Notes under the pieces: generated by a model | What the model saw: only the letters and a program-made list of their open reading frames with translations | Databases searched by the model: none | What the model was told of the DNA's origin: nothing | Assembly: GCF_021018805.1 (NCBI RefSeq) | Contig: NC_086247.1 | Span: 132,969,602 to 133,033,601, forward strand | From: Prinia subflava | Lineage: Eukaryota; Chordata; Aves; Passeriformes; Cisticolidae | Direction: 5' to 3' | DNA: 64,000 nt | Translations under genes and position numbers: made by a program | Shown here: piece by piece, positions 12,990-26,988 of the stretch | Layout of the letters: the number at the start of each line of letters is the position of its first letter | How positions within the stretch are numbered: position 1 is the stretch's first letter

Positions 12990-14400
12990 TCCAGTTAGGG
13001 TTTGAGTATCTCTAAGAAAGGAAACTCCACAACCCGAAGAAGCAACCTCGTTGAAAAAAATTCCAGTTTTTTACTACCCTCCAAGTAAAAAAGGGGGTTT
13101 TTATGTTTAAATGGAATTTCCTGTATTTCAATTTCCGTTTCTTTCCTTGATATTGAGAAGACCCTGAAGCGTGTTCTCACTCCCTCCAATCAGATGTTTA
13201 CACATGCTGATGAGATCCCTCCTGAGCTTTCTCTTCTCCAGACTGAACGTTCTCATCTCTCTCAGTGTCCCCGGTATGCTCCAATCCAATCCAATCGAAT
13301 GCTCCAAGCCCTTAATCATCATTGTGGCTTTTAGCTGGACTTGCTCCAGTACGTCCATGACTCGCTTGTCTCAGAGAGGCCAGGACTGAACTCTAGCTCT
13401 GTTTCATTGGTGCTGAGTACAGAGGAAGAATCAATCCCCTTGGCCTGCTGGCAATGCTCTTCCTAACGCAGCCCAAGAGGTTGTTGACTTTCTTTTCTGC
13501 AAGGGCACACACAGTGGGGTCATGTTCAACTTTGCATCTCAGGACTCCAAGATCCTTTGCTAGAACACTGCCTTCCAGTTGGTTGGTTGGAATAACCCTA
13601 CGTACTGGCGGATAGGATTATTCCTCTTGTGGTACAGCACTTTGCATTTCCCTTTGTCACACTTTATGAAATTCCTGCCATCTCACTTCTCCAGCCTGTT
13701 GAGGTTCCTCTGAAGGGCAGTACAAACAACTGGTGTATCAACCAGTTCACTGGTTGAATCCTTCCACTTCACTACCATCTACAAATTATCAGGCTATCAG
13801 GCTGGTAGAGGATGATATCCCTTTTGTAAATCCACGCTGACAGCTTCCAATCCCTTCCTGTCCCTGAAATGTTTGCAAACGGCTTCCACTTTTTTTTCTC
13901 CATCACCTTCTTTTCCAAAGGATTGAAATAAGGCTGACTGGCCTATAGTTCTCTGAATGCTCCCTGAAGACAGGTGTTACAATTTGCTTTCCTGCAGTTT
14001 TCAGGAACTCTCCCCAGTCACCATGAACTTTCAAAGATAATAGAGAAAGTTCTCACATTTTCATGGCCCCTCCCTCAGGACTTTTATGTGAATTCTGTCA
14101 GGTTCCTTGGACTTTTGTGTGTCCACTTTGTTTCAATGTTGGTATTTGGTAAATGTCCAATTTGATAAATGTCAGTACCCTATCCTGACATATCTCTGCT
14201 GAAGATAAATGATGATAGCAGCAGGTTTCCTCTCTGGTTGCAGAGATCTTGGATCACTGTATGCAGGTTTTCCCAGTAAAGACAAAAGTGATGGAGGCAT
14301 TGGGTAACTCAGTGTTTTCTATGTCCCATTCAGCAGAAGACCCATATTTTCCTTATTCTTCTTTTGGCTGCTGATATACTGATCCTGGATAAACAGTAGC
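12990..14400 (-). mobile_element. CR1 LINE, long 5'-truncated ORF2 remnant
   Basis: Read on the minus strand, this runs from the reverse-transcriptase region of CR1 ORF2 to its C-terminus. Visible pieces include a DVLEQVQLKATMMIKGLEH-like and a LREMRTFSLEKRKLRRDL-like segment (about 13200-13358), matching the conserved CR1 order 'LERVQxRATKMIxGLEH ... [19 protein letters not shown]'. A VVEFPFLEILK-like segment at about 13000-13040 matches the end of ORF2. Stop codons and frameshifts break it. Around 13780-13800 a jump between non-adjacent CR1 parts suggests an internal deletion. It is in the same orientation as ITGA8. The 5' boundary near 14400 is approximate; similarity fades up to about 14620. 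Confidence 0.85.
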
Positions 14401-17365
14401 TCTTCTGGACTTCTCTTTTTTTCCAGGATCATCTTCCATGGACTTCCTCTAAACAGATCTCTGTAAAGGGTGTTCTGAGTTCCAGGGTTGTAGTTCTGGT
14501 ATTTGCCTTGTCCACTCCATCTTCTTTTAAAAAACTAATTTTCTCTGCAAATATGTGAGGGTGATAAAAAGCCAGCACATTTACTGCCTTCTGGAACTCA
14601 TTTGGCTGTGCCATAATTTTGTTCTTTTAAAATATTGCGAGCAGCTGAATGGTTATTATCAGAAAATTCAACTTCTCCTTGGGGCTTATACTAGGAAACA
14701 GTGATACTAAATAATCTGTCTCAAACAACTACACAGAGATAGTCAAATCAGCTGCTTAACACAGAATCAAATGAAAGGGAACTATCAATATCTATCAGTT
14801 TCTATCAGTAGTGTTTAAAATAAAAAATTAGACTTGGTAAATAAGTTGTTTTATATACTTTCATGGTGCTGATCATCTATGAGGTGATATTCAGAAAAAT
14901 AACTTTTCCTTATCACATTAACTCTTTTCCATGTCCAGACTCAAGACACTCTTCATATTTTATTCTTCAGCACTAGATTCCTCCTCACACAAAATCTCAG
15001 CATGTTTCTGTGGCTGTCATTCAGAAAGAAAGCCTTAAAAAGCCTTACATTTTCAATCCTAAGAAATTCATATTAAGCAGGATTCTCGATATTATTATAT
15101 GATTTATAAACATAATCTGTAATTGAGAGGGCAGAATATGTTATATTTTTGAAGAAGTAGACATTAGACATTCAGCCAGATTGGCTAAAGTACAGGCATT
15201 AACTCTCTTGAAACCTCCTATAAAGAAACCCAGCAGTAATGGAAAAATAAAGCCTTTCACCTACTATACATGGCTTATTTAATTTTCAGCTTATATCAGC
15301 AACAAGAGCATCAGAGGAGGGTACTTTCTGAGGATTAATGCTTAGCTTGGGTTAATAAGCTTGGGTTATGACCACGGCTAACAACTTGCCTCAACCCTTG
15401 ATTAAACTCCTGGAAATGCTGGAATACAGGAATGGAGACTATAAAAGACTAGAGAGTATTTTCCTGCATTTACAGAATTATGTGTTTGTGGCAAAGGACT
15501 TGAAAACAATGACTGTGGTCAAAATTGGTTGCAAGCAGGATTCTTACTTGTACTAATGCCTTTGAGATACAAGCAGCTGTCTCTCCTACAGCCTTTTTTA
15601 TAATTCTCAAGCCAACTGTAAGAAACAGCATTTCTTTACCATCTCATTTTTGAAATAGCTTATGTTTAAATATTCAATATACTGGAAGCTGCAGGACTTG
15701 TGGTTTGAAATTCAAGCTGAGGACTTAGTCATGGCTCAGAGGAAAGAGAAGAAAGAATCTGGTATTTGTGCCAGTGCCTAACGACCAACAGTAGAGAGCC
15801 CAGCCCTAACTACACTGGCCCTTTGTGGTTCCCCTGGTGTTAGAACAAGCAGAACTTGATCTTGTGCTCATTGCTGAGACAGTAGTTTGCAATATTCTGG
15901 GAAGCAGGCAAAACATGGCCATTCCCTGTGTTGCCTGGGTGACAGATCCTGATGATGTATGTATTAAAGCTTCTCTTGCTGTACATGGTTTTGTTTTACA
16001 AATGAATTTTTGAATTAAAGCCTTTGTTTTCTTTAAAAGTTGCAAGACAATAAAGCAGTCAGAAATGAAGGAAAGTATTCCAAATAAATATTCAGTGCAG
16101 TGTTTTACCATGGACAATGGAGACTGAAATACTGTGAGAAGTGATGGAAAAGTTTTGACAATGTGAAAGACACTTCTCCAGGCTCCAGTGGAATGCTGGT
16201 GCTTCCTGCAGGAAGCTCAAGCACAGACCTGCTGACCCCCCCAAAGGATCTCTAAGGTATGTGGGCATCCTGGTCAGAGGATGCAATGCAGGGACAAATC
16301 TGGATCCCAGGGAGCTAGCCTGAGGATAGGAGAAACAAAATCTTTAGCAGCTTAAAGACTGGCAGACCACTGCTGTTCTGCAGGTTTGAAGAATTCAGCT
16401 ACTGGAGAGAGTCTCCAGACTGATTCTGCTCCATCGTCTCTATGGAGAATTGTTCAGGCTCTTGGAAATACTTATTTTTTTTTCTGCTGAGATGTAGCCC
16501 AGTGAAGTCTCCCTAGCTAAAATTCATATACTTCCCCTATGGCAAGCTGCACGCTGTGGTGGCATTTTCAACTCAAGAATTTAAGACTCTTGCACATGGA
16601 GTTCAGTGCTGTTACAACGATATTGCCACTGCTTGATTAAACTTTGTTTTCTTTTGTGTCTGTTGGAGTCTGGCACACTTTAAAGACAGAAGGGTAAGCA
16701 ATACCTTTTAAATACATGCTTTGGGAATTCATTAGCTTGCTTTCTTTGACCAATACCTCCCAGAACCTGAACTGCTGCCAACAGAGTAGCTTACGTAAAT
16801 GCTGAGAGTAGAGCTCATACAACTACTTCTTAATAATTTGTTTAAAAATGTACATGTGACTCTGTACACATGGTCAAAAAGTATTTGTGATATTTTTAGC
16901 AAGAGGATATGTCCACCCAAATACAGCTGTGATCTAAGACAATACTCTGAAAATCAACACATCCTTCTCTTTATCATTAGATTCTTACATTTCACATATT
17001 GTATTTTTTACATCCATTTTAACAGCCTATTTTAAGTTATAATAGAGGCGGCTATTTTGTTGTGATTCCAGAAGACTTCAATATACAGATTATAATGGTT
17101 ATCAATCTTAGATGTTTATCTCTTCATATACCCAGCATTACCTATACTGTAGCACATCTAGGAAGAGTCTCATGTTCTGCTCTTGTTAACACCGAAAATA
17201 TTTTTTAAAAAAAGAGTGAAAACAAAACTAGCCCACACCCAAAAGACCTCCAGTTAGTTCAGTCCCATGCCAATGTCTCTTTCTTTCCAGCCTTCATTTC
17301 ACATAAACAATCAAATCCAGTATAATATAGTATTTTTTGGCCACAACCAAAGTTTAGGGTTTTAC

Positions 17366-17380
17366 TTTTTTTTTTTTTTT
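17366..17380. repeat. Poly-T run (15 T)
   Basis: Fifteen consecutive T on the plus strand, poly-A in the sense of ITGA8. No flanking retroposon body was recognised. Confidence 0.9.
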
Positions 17381-20300
17381 CAAATAACAACAGTTTTTTC
17401 ATGCAACTGAAAATTTTGTTGATGACTTCCTCCTTTTGTTATTATATGTGCCTTGAAGGGCAGTGCATCAAATTTTTGGCTTTTAATTCTCAGTCTGAAT
17501 TAAAATAATCTACTTAAATTTCCATATATGTCTTATATATGGCAATGAATGAGAGCACAAGGTGTCTCTCCCACTAATTTTTCTGTTTCCCCACTTCCAT
17601 ATACACACAGGGAATTCAGGTTGGCTGCATTAATAATTAAATGAATTATTAATTAAGAATTATTCTTTTAAAATACTAAGCAATCCTCCCTTGACTGAGA
17701 TGTTTTCCACTGGACACAGAAAGAGGTTCTGTGCTGGAGGATGCTGAGGATAGAAATTATTGTTCCTTGGGGTTGTATTCCACTTACAGATCAAATAATT
17801 GCTCCCATAGTAAAGATGATAGGAAGAAAAGTGAACAAATAAAGGACCTTATTGCAAGAGGATCTCTCACCTGTCTCCCATCACCTCTACCTCTGTTCCA
17901 AGCTCCAAGCTCTGCCAACACACACGAGCTGCAGTCTGTGTGGCCCCACTGCACAGGCTACCTGCATTCTTCCTCTAACAACCTTCATGTAGCTGAACTG
18001 AATCCTCACCACTAAAGCATTACCTGGCCTAGAGAACCTACTACCACACTAAAGAGGCTCTGAGTTCACCAATAATAAAACATGGAGATTCTCAACAAAA
18101 TTTCTCATTAGAATGTACACTCTAATGGTGGTGACAGCTCCACATTCCAGGCAACAAAGGCAAAGGTGTATGCCAGGACTGGGACAACTTGTAGTTGATG
18201 GTCCAAACTAACAAGGCATTACATCTTGGTCTTCCTTGTTTTCTGTAGCCTTCCAGACCTCTCAATTTCTTTTTATATCCTTGGTGCAGCTTCAGCAGAA
18301 GGGAATACCATCATTTTATAAAGCAGGGATGTGGGGTCTCTCAAGCTGAGTTTGAATTGGTCTCTTCCAGATTGAATTCTCTAGTCATTGGACTACTAGC
18401 TCTTGCTTCTTCTGGCAATTAATATGGAATAAACCAAGTCCTCCTAAACTTTTTCAGCTAATTCTATAGATAACTTCTAAACCATTTTTGGATTTTGTAT
18501 TAATTTTTGAATTCCTGTATCACAAAATCCTGATTTGGGTGCCTATCCTCCTGATAAGGAATAGCCCTTATGCACCAATCTGATGGTTAATGCAAGTCAC
18601 TTTGTCTGAGATATCTCATTTTCTCCATGTGCTGAACAGGGAGCCTGGGTATTTAGTTTCAGGTTTTGGATACCAGTCTGGGATCAGGCAGTTAAAATAT
18701 GAGTGTTGCAGCACACATCATAGTTAATATGTCAAGCATATATTTCTGTTTTAGCCATCTAAAATGAAACAGGATCGATGCACATTCAGAAACATTCACA
18801 AACACATACAGAAATAATGAGTATTTAACAGAGAAGACTCTGGGTACCAAGAAAGCACCCAAATGCAGTGATGCTTCTCTTGCTTTTCAATTTTTTCTGA
18901 TTAAAACTAGATTTTTCTCTCTTCTAACTATTAAAGTTCATGCAACGAGTAGCGCAAAATTCACATATCTGGAGCTGTCAAAAAGTTAAGAGAGAAACCA
19001 TACAATTATATTCAGTAACATTAAGAGAAAATACAGTAAACTTCAGACATCTTGGGAACCTCATACACCCTCTGCGGTTTTTTTACATTACTGCCTCCCC
19101 TAGCTCTCCCAGAAGGAGATTTGTATCATTATGAGAAATTTTCAGTACAGGATGAAATAGTAGCATAGAATGTGCTGAGTTCCATATCCCACAATGTTGT
19201 AAGTTCCAAAGAGCTTGGAGCCTGAAGGTTGCCACAAATCAGACAGATTACACAGATTCATCTCTTAGAAATGCATTTTCAAAACAGATGTTTTACTAGA
19301 CAACTCCTGAGTCTTATATTAAAAAGTACCCATCCATTCAAAGAATACTGGACCAGATCCCCTTGGGTCTCCCTCAGATGACTCAGAAATATGATTAGAC
19401 AAATAGGGACATAATGGAGCCCCATCAGAACACAATGTAACATAACCATGTAAGGTTGTTTCTGTTTTGAATGAATCAGCCTGTTATTTGCCTGATCAGC
19501 GAGTCTGAATCCAAAAGTCAACTTTACTAGAGGGTTCATATTTACAACCAGACTTTGAAGTTAATCCAAAAAAATATATGATTCTTCTTGGCCTTTGCAC
19601 AATGTCTGTCTCTATCTTTGTTGGCTGGTTGGGAAATTTGGGCTGCTTTATTTATTCAAACATGTCTAATCACTGCACGTCATTTAACTGTTATTTGTTA
19701 TGGGAGTTTGGGGTTCAGGGTGACAGGTTACAACTGTCAAGAGTCAAAGGGGTCAGCTGTTGTCAGTTAAACTAAGTGGAAGAGGAAGAAGTCACTCACT
19801 ACATGACAGGTCTTCTGCGGCAACAAAATACATATGTTGGCCCATATAACTTCGATGAAAAACATTAATTATTTCATCCTAGCATAAATCAATCACTTTC
19901 AATAAAATCCTTCTCAGGTTTGCATTAGCATATCTATAAGAAAATACATCATGACTCTGTGTTCTCGGCTTTAACGAGCACAAACAATTTCTTCTGTAAA
20001 TCATCATGTCTTCGTTTAGATTATAACACAGTTAAGGAATGTTCTATGTCACCATTATTCTGATTTCTTTGGCATATGAAAACTTTTACATTAACCGAAT
20101 GTGTGAAAGAGGTTGCAATGCTCCTCTAGAGACCTTTACCCTAAGTTTCTTTACAAAAGCATGACAGTGGGATTCAGTTTGGCTCTTGAACAGTACTTCC
20201 TGGTTCACAATCATTTCATCCTGATTATTTTGACTGCATTTTAATCCTCAGCTTGAATCTGCAGATTTCAGCCTAGTTAACAACAGTTACAGACTTACTA

Positions 20301-22937
20301 AGAGCAGATTATGCCCTTTTTAGGAAACTAATTATGTTCTACAGTCTTTTATGGTAATTTTAAAAGGAGCTGTGAAAAAGGGAACTGTTTTGAGATGAGT
20401 GGAAGGAAAATAACCAGACCCTAGGACACTATTTATTGTTTCCAAGTTTGCATATGAAATAGGCATCATGTTATTCTGGCAGCTAATTACACATAAATGG
20501 GGGGGTGCAACAGTTCTCAGGGAATAACCCTTTTCTACTTAGGAAAAAATTCTATTTCTTTAAGTGGAGTTTTTCTGATTCTTAACAAGACTTGCAAGTT
20601 ACTATTCAAAGGACACAGAAATGTTTACAGAGAAAAGGTAAAATCACAGCCCATAAAAACTGTTGTTTGATAGCAAAGGTATGTAAAACCAGTGGAGTAA
20701 GCAGAAGATGTTCTGGTAGGAATGTTTCCCATGGGGTCTTTCTACCCAGTGAATCTACAGGGTGGCTCAGCCTTGTCCCTGTCCACAAGCTGGTGTAACA
20801 TTCCATCTCTGCCTGGAGCTCACTGGGTGAAGGGAGGTGCAGGCAAAGCAAGCAGGATTTATTAAGGAGCGAGGAGGAGCTAAAGGGACTGCAGCACTGG
20901 CACTGCCTGGTGTGTTTGCACACACCCATGTCCCAAGCCTTTGACCCTGCTCCCCATCAAGATCAGACAGAGAGATGTTTCAAATCAGCTGGATAATGCA
21001 TCCTCTAAAGATACCTTTCTGTCTTGTCACTGTCTACAGAGTTAGCAACCAGCTTTGGTATCTAACTTTCAGATTACTAAAATTACATAAAACTAGTTCC
21101 ACTGCTCTTGCATTAAACATGCCACTGAATTTCACGCAGTTATACTTGCTCTGAACCTAAGTCAGACTAACTAGGGTTACATGTCAGAAAAAGATTTTGT
21201 TTTTACTACGAATCACCAAAAAAGGAGATTTTATGTCTTCTGTAGCTAGTTTATTTCAATTGTTACACATCTTCTGTCACAGCCAAAAACTCAGAGAAAC
21301 TGTTTCTCATTAATTTTGTTTAACTTTATACTCTTAGAGATATTTCTTGATATATACCAACCTAGACTTAGGAAAAACTTACTTTGGCTGTTTTCCACTG
21401 AAATAGCTGTAAATAGCCTAGAAATTTCATCTAAAGATTTGTGCACAGGATTTTTCACAAGATCTTCTTTTTGGCCCTTACAGAGTTAATTGCATTTCAC
21501 TGGCAGAATGATGATGAGAAAGACTTGACCAGATCTGGAATACATCAGGCTCGGTTCCAAGTAAGGAAGGTAGCTAAGGGAACTTTGTCTTTTGCTTGGT
21601 GAAGAAAATGATGATCTTCTGTGTTATTGCTTGCCCCCTGCAGTGCTCAAAATTGTTATTTGTTCCAGTCAAGGAAAGTATCTTTGCCTCTCTGCCTGTC
21701 TCTGTGTGCTAGGAACAGAGAACCAGTGCAGTGCTTACCTGAACTTAACAGGGACTTATTTCTGTGAGCTTGTCCAGCAGTCTCTTAATGAAATTGGAAA
21801 AAACTGGAATAAAAATCCCATTCTATTTCCCAATAGATGTGTTTTTTCCACAGCTGTAGAGATGCTTACATACTGGTATTTTCTGTCCTTTGCAAAAGCT
21901 TGCACCAGATGATGTCCATCCCAGTTCTCAGATTTGAAAGGACAGAGACATCCAAGCTGTCATGCTTTTGGGCTTAAATTTGAACTAGACCTTGCCTTTT
22001 TTTTTTGCACTAGCAATGACTCACTCAGCAAACCTAAATGAGGTACATCCATACCTAGACATATCTAACATTTGTTAAATGTGCTTAGTTTTAAAAGCAT
22101 TTTATTTGTGTTAATGGAACTGAAGAAAGTATTTGGAAGGTTCTTGGGATTGATTTTTACAGAAATAAAATGCACTGACAAATCAGAAATTAGTTCACTT
22201 AGTATCTGAAAGGATGTCCTCTGTTACTAAATGAGACAGAAATCTCTCCAAGCAAGGCCAGATTGTGAGCATAGAACTTAAGTGCTCTTCAGTCATAGTG
22301 GTTCTATAACAGCTTTTGGAGAAGAAACACAGGATGTGACCTGGTGTCCTGACAGATAGGCAGAAAAGCCTTTCAGGTCATCCTTTCAAGTAACCACTGC
22401 CATAGTCCCATACACCAAGAAAGACCAATGACCTCCCAAATGTTTGCACCCATTATGGATTTGGAGCAAAGGTGGTTAGCTACTGAGCTGGTATTCAACT
22501 TTCTGGAAATATTATACTATCTGCTTTCATTTCACCAGGAAGGTAAGTGAGGATAAATTTTTTTTTGTCTTTTTCATATCTGAGGGAATGGAGAAATTAA
22601 CTTAATTTAAAGCTGTAAACTGAAGATCCTCAATTCTTCTCTTGCTAGGGTAAGAGGTACCCTGCATTTAAAGAATTCTTCTCCCATAGCTATAGGGAAC
22701 ACAGGAAGGTTCTTGCATTCCAGATAGAAAGACTGAGGAATTTTAAATTCCTTGAGAAAGAAACCTATAATAAATCAGCTTGATCAAGATAGGAGATGCA
22801 GGTATTTCTTAATAACAACAAATAGAATTTTAAATTTCTCAGTGTATTTTCCAGTGGTATGGCAGCTACACAGTAAATACAGACACACAGCCAGCTATGA
22901 GGTAACAGCTCACAGTAAAATCCCACTGTCTTATAAA

Positions 22938-23395
22938 ATCATAGAATAATTTGGGTTGGAAGGGAACTTTAAAACTCATCTTACATAAGCCTGGACATCT
23001 TCAAGTAGTCCAGGCTGCTCAAAACCCTGCCCAATCTGAGCTTGAATGTTTCCAGGGATGGGGCACCTCCCACCTCTCTTGGCAACCTGTTCCAGCATTT
23101 CACCCTCATTGTGAAAAACTTCTTTCATGCATCTAATCTAAATAGATCCTCTTTTAGTTGAAAACCATAACCCCTTGTCCTATCGCAACATGCGATTTCT
23201 TTTTCCTACTGAAAGATTTGTTCCCATCTTTCTCAGAAGACCCCCTTGGGTACTGGAAGGTGCCATAAGCTCTTCCTGTAGCCTTCTCCAGGCTGAACAA
23301 CCCCATCTCTCTCAGCCTTTCCTCACAGAAGTGTCTTATTCTTCCAGTCATCTTTGTGGCCCTCCTCTGCACCACCCCAACAGGTCCCTTTATGC
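22938..23395 (-). mobile_element. CR1 LINE 3' fragment
   Basis: Begins 'atcatagaataatttgggtt' (reverse complement of the CR1 tail). Inward, on the minus strand, it encodes a broken ORF2 C-terminus: GVVQRRATKMTGRIRHF-, LREMGLFSLEKATGRAYG- and KKSHVAIGQGVMVFN-like pieces are visible. About 460 bp, 5'-truncated in the usual LINE way, same orientation as ITGA8. It ends 565 bp before exon e27. Confidence 0.9.
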
Positions 23396-23959
23396 AGTGT
23401 GAATAGAATCCTGAGAGCAGAAGTTGGAAATGCAAGAATTTGCAAAGAGAATTTTTATTTTTTTCCATCATCTACACTGTCCCTTCTTTTAGTAGTAAGA
23501 CAGATTGTCACTACATGAGTGTCATGTATTATGTGAGTTTGATGCATACTACTCTTCCCTAGATTAACAGAGAATGAATAACAACGAATTTTTAAGCTAG
23601 ACATGGTGTACATGACACACTGTTTGGCCCTAAGAAAAATCATTGGGAAAGAGGTTATAAATGCAGAACATTTGGGCCAGTCCAGGAGAGCAGAAACAAA
23701 ACCAGGAAAGGTTCTTAAAATAATGTTGGAATCTTCAAGTAGGATTCAGGACATAAATTTGAGAAGGTGTGATAGCAAAAAAAAAGAAAATTAAGCAGCA
23801 TGCAAACAACTTGGACAGGAACCAGTAAGATGTTATCTTCAAAGAAAGGGGTAGCACAAAGTATTTACCTTTACCCCATTTAATTTAGTAATTTTTATTT
23901 TAACATATCTGGTCAAAAAAAATTATATGTGTATAGAAAGAGATGTTTGTGTGTATTAC

Positions 23960-24073
23960 CTCCAGGAATGTTTGTGCCCAGAGCCGGGACCTGATTTTTA
24001 GTGCAGCACTCTTTCCTCTTTCCAGCTGTCCCACAGTGCATGAAATTAGGACACAGTTCACATTTGTACAGTT
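23960..24073 (-). CDS. ITGA8: ITGA8 exon e27: calf-2, light-chain cysteine cluster
   Basis: Thirty-eight codons (404-441), phase 0 both sides. It starts NCTNVNCVLISCTVGQLERG and ends RSRLWAQTFLE. The three cysteines in NC..NC..SC are conserved in alpha-V-like integrins: one bridges the heavy chain and the others pair locally. NCT is an N-glycosylation sequon. The acceptor is TTTTGCTCAG and the donor GAG/GTAATA. The downstream junction with RKNYLYSL keeps frame. Confidence 0.96.
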
Positions 24074-26862
24074 CTGAGCAAAAAACAAAGGGAAGTCATA
24101 CTAACGCTTTGAAAACAAAGTAATTTTCAAATGCTATAAATAAAAACAAATCAACTTTTCCTTAAAGAGCTAAATAGTCTGAAATCAGTAATTTTATCTA
24201 ATATACATGAGATACCTCATGAGTCATTGTGATAACTCTAAACCAAGGAGCAGATTCTTTTCGAATCACCAATGAATACAAACATCTACCTATAGTAAAG
24301 AAAATAAAAGTAATAATTTTCAACAGGGTCTGCTCTGCAGAACTTTTACAACATCCAGGCACTTATCAATCCTTTGAAGCATGTGCTTTTTCCTCACCTA
24401 TCAATCATTTTATGATTTCAACACTTTTTTTTCTGTTCTCTATGCACTAAGTGTTTATTTATATGCCTAAATCTTTCCCCATTTCTAATTCTCCTGGTTT
24501 TCCCACTGATATTTACATCATAGCAGCCAGAACATTTGCTGAGATTCATTAGTTGCTTTATTTGAAACTTATTGCTCATAAAGCATTCCTGATGAGCAGT
24601 GATTCTGGCTCATACACAAGCTTGAAGGCAAAAGCCAAGCATTGCAACTCAAACCTATATACTCCTAAAGTCTGCCAGAAGAATGTCACACTAAAGGTTA
24701 AAATCTGACTGGAAGCCACTGAAGGGAATAAGCAGAGTCTCATGGGGTAACCACAGAAATTATGTGGTTGTTTAGGGCATAAAAAGGAAAAAAGATCTCA
24801 TAAAAAATGATTAAATGTTTGTGGAAAAAATGAAAAATTTTGTATATACAAATGGGTTTTATATGAAAAGTTTTATTTGACTCAGGGGAAGGCTGGGTTT
24901 TTAACTGATTCCTATTTTCACAACAAAGCAGAGACTTCCTCTCATGACAGAAGGCCTCGTCACCTCAAAAGCAAAGCTAAGTTTTCACAAGTCAGTATAT
25001 TCCCTAGTGAGAGTGGGAATGCACTACCAATACCTAATCTTCAGGAAATGAGATGATGATGCATGTAACAGATCTGAAAACACCCCTAAGGAATCCTGTA
25101 TCTTTATAGACAGCTTTCCCCACAAATCTCTGTTTTATTGGAGGATAAGCAGAAGCTGTATGATTAACTGCTGCTTTCTATATCCGCCTGAAAATGAAAC
25201 GGTAAACCCTGCAACTATAAATGTTTTTTTTAATGAACATATTAAAGCATCTGTTTATTTGGCTTTAAACATCCTCTGAACAGATTTATTTATTTTGCAG
25301 GAAGGAGAAGACTTGTTTTCATTAATCACAGTAGCCAAAAACACACATTAGCAAAATAAATCATTAGTATGCAAAAAACTCTACTTTTTGGCTGACATTT
25401 TAGGACCTGAACACATATTTCTGCATTTAGTCTGTAGTGATTTTTCAGAACAATGCAACATTGGAACTAATGGAAAAGAAACCAAATGTTTAATCAACAG
25501 TATAAATACAATAAGGGGTTCTCAGAACATTTAATCTCTCTTTGAAAATGCTTGGATGAAAAGGATTAAAAATTTCTAACAAAAATTACCATTTTTAACA
25601 AAGAATTATCTTTGGCCAATCAATCTTTTCCAGAGCAACATTCATTTTCCATGTATACTTCCAATGTGTCAAACAACAAAACCAAATTATGCATCAGCAG
25701 TAACTAATGCTGAAGGCACCCAAAAATGGGACACCTTCTAACTGAACTAATGACACTGCTCTTCTGTGCTCACCCTGGAAAAGTCTTGGTATATATCCAG
25801 TGGTAAGCACTGCACCCAATCCTATCCTAATTTGTGCTGATCAAAAGCATATTTTACTAGAACACTGTTCATCAAAGTGCCAATTTCATATTACTGAGTA
25901 CCCCACTAAATATGTTTGATCAATCTACATCAAGCAGCTGAAAATTCTCTGCTTCATATTTTAAGTTGCAGACACAGTGCATACTTCAGAACTTTGTTAA
26001 CCACTTCCAGTTGCTGCAGTCATTTTCATGTTGGGAGCCTATGAGCCTAGTCACTTAGAAGGATGACTGAAAATTAAGATATCACTGAAGAATGGATTAA
26101 GTGTTCTGTGATATTGACTGACATGTCTTTGAAAGTCCTGGCATTTTTCCTTCAGACCCAGTGGAATCGGATTCTTCCTAGGGTATTGGGTTGATGAAAG
26201 AATGGCACAGAAATCAACAGTGATTATTGTTTAAAATTGGTTAATCTGTGATTTTGTTCTTAATGATGTTACAGTTTCCATTACTTTCAGATTCTATCTT
26301 CTTCTTCTTCCAATTACAAAAATTGTCAAATTAAATTTCAGAAGCAATAATTATTCTATTACTCCAAAAGACTTAGGTTTGTGAGGTTCTTTGCTTCCAA
26401 ATTCTAGTGAGGTCAAGGAAATCAAGCATGAGTTTGCAGTAAACAGCATGAACAGAGTAAACAGAGACTGGACAGCATGAAAGAAACTCTGCCCAAGGTT
26501 CCTAAAAATAGATGGAAAGCACCGACTGTGTGAATTCCTTGACTGATCCCAAGGTCACCGAGTTTTGCCCACTGCCTTTAGGCAAGGGCAGCTGACACCT
26601 ACAATGCTGAAGTATGCTAAGGATGCCACTTTAAATGCAGGAGTGGAAAAAAAACTTCTGAAAATACAGCCAAGTCCAAATACTCAGGTACCAGACTGTC
26701 TAATCAGAACTATTTTCCTAGGAGAGACAGCATTGCTATTGCTCCAGCATTGTCTGTATTGTCAAAAATACAGTGATCTGTCCCATCTGCCTTGCCTGTG
26801 GTACTGTAGAGACTCTCAGCTTTCCCTGCACAGTCCCAGTATATAGCTTTTAGATAGCTCAC
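24074..26862 (-). other. ITGA8: ITGA8 intron e26-e27
   Basis: A 2.8-kb phase-0 intron with donor TTG/GTGAGC. I see no recognisable repeat or extra exon in it. Confidence 0.85.
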
Positions 26863-26988
26863 CAATATTTTTGCAGAGTTTTTCCTGTGAGGTTCTGCCA
26901 CTGCAACATCCCTTTTCCTGATGTAATGAGAAATTGTGGAATTATATAAAAAAGCAGCAAGTTCAGGAGTGTCTTCTGGAACAGCAAA
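26863..26988 (-). CDS. ITGA8: ITGA8 exon e26: calf-2 with heavy/light chain cleavage site
   Basis: Forty-two codons (362-403), phase 0 both sides, from FAVPEDTPELAAF to RKNSAKIL. The basic motif RKR at about 385-387, in HYIRKRDVAV, is the expected proprotein-convertase (furin-type) site. Cleavage there splits alpha-8 into a heavy and a light chain that stay disulphide-linked, as known for the alpha-V, alpha-5, alpha-8 and alpha-IIb group. NST just before it is a sequon. The acceptor is CTCTTTGCAG. PEDTPELxAF and SAKILNCTN across the next junction are alpha-8 hallmarks. Confidence 0.96.

Larger units (their letters stand above)
11421..23959 (-). other. ITGA8: ITGA8 intron e27-e28 (12.5 kb)
   Basis: The largest intron in the window, phase 0. 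It carries three minus-orientation CR1 fragments (11893-11985, 12990-14400, 22938-23395) and a poly-T run at 17366-17380. Between 14400 and 22900 I see no exon, RNA gene or named repeat, only AT-rich unique-looking sequence. A moderately GC-rich patch lies at about 20730-20960. Confidence 0.8.

Noticed and set aside
13128..13358. 76-codon minus-strand ORF as a gene
   Set aside because: It is a decayed piece of CR1 ORF2, not a host gene.
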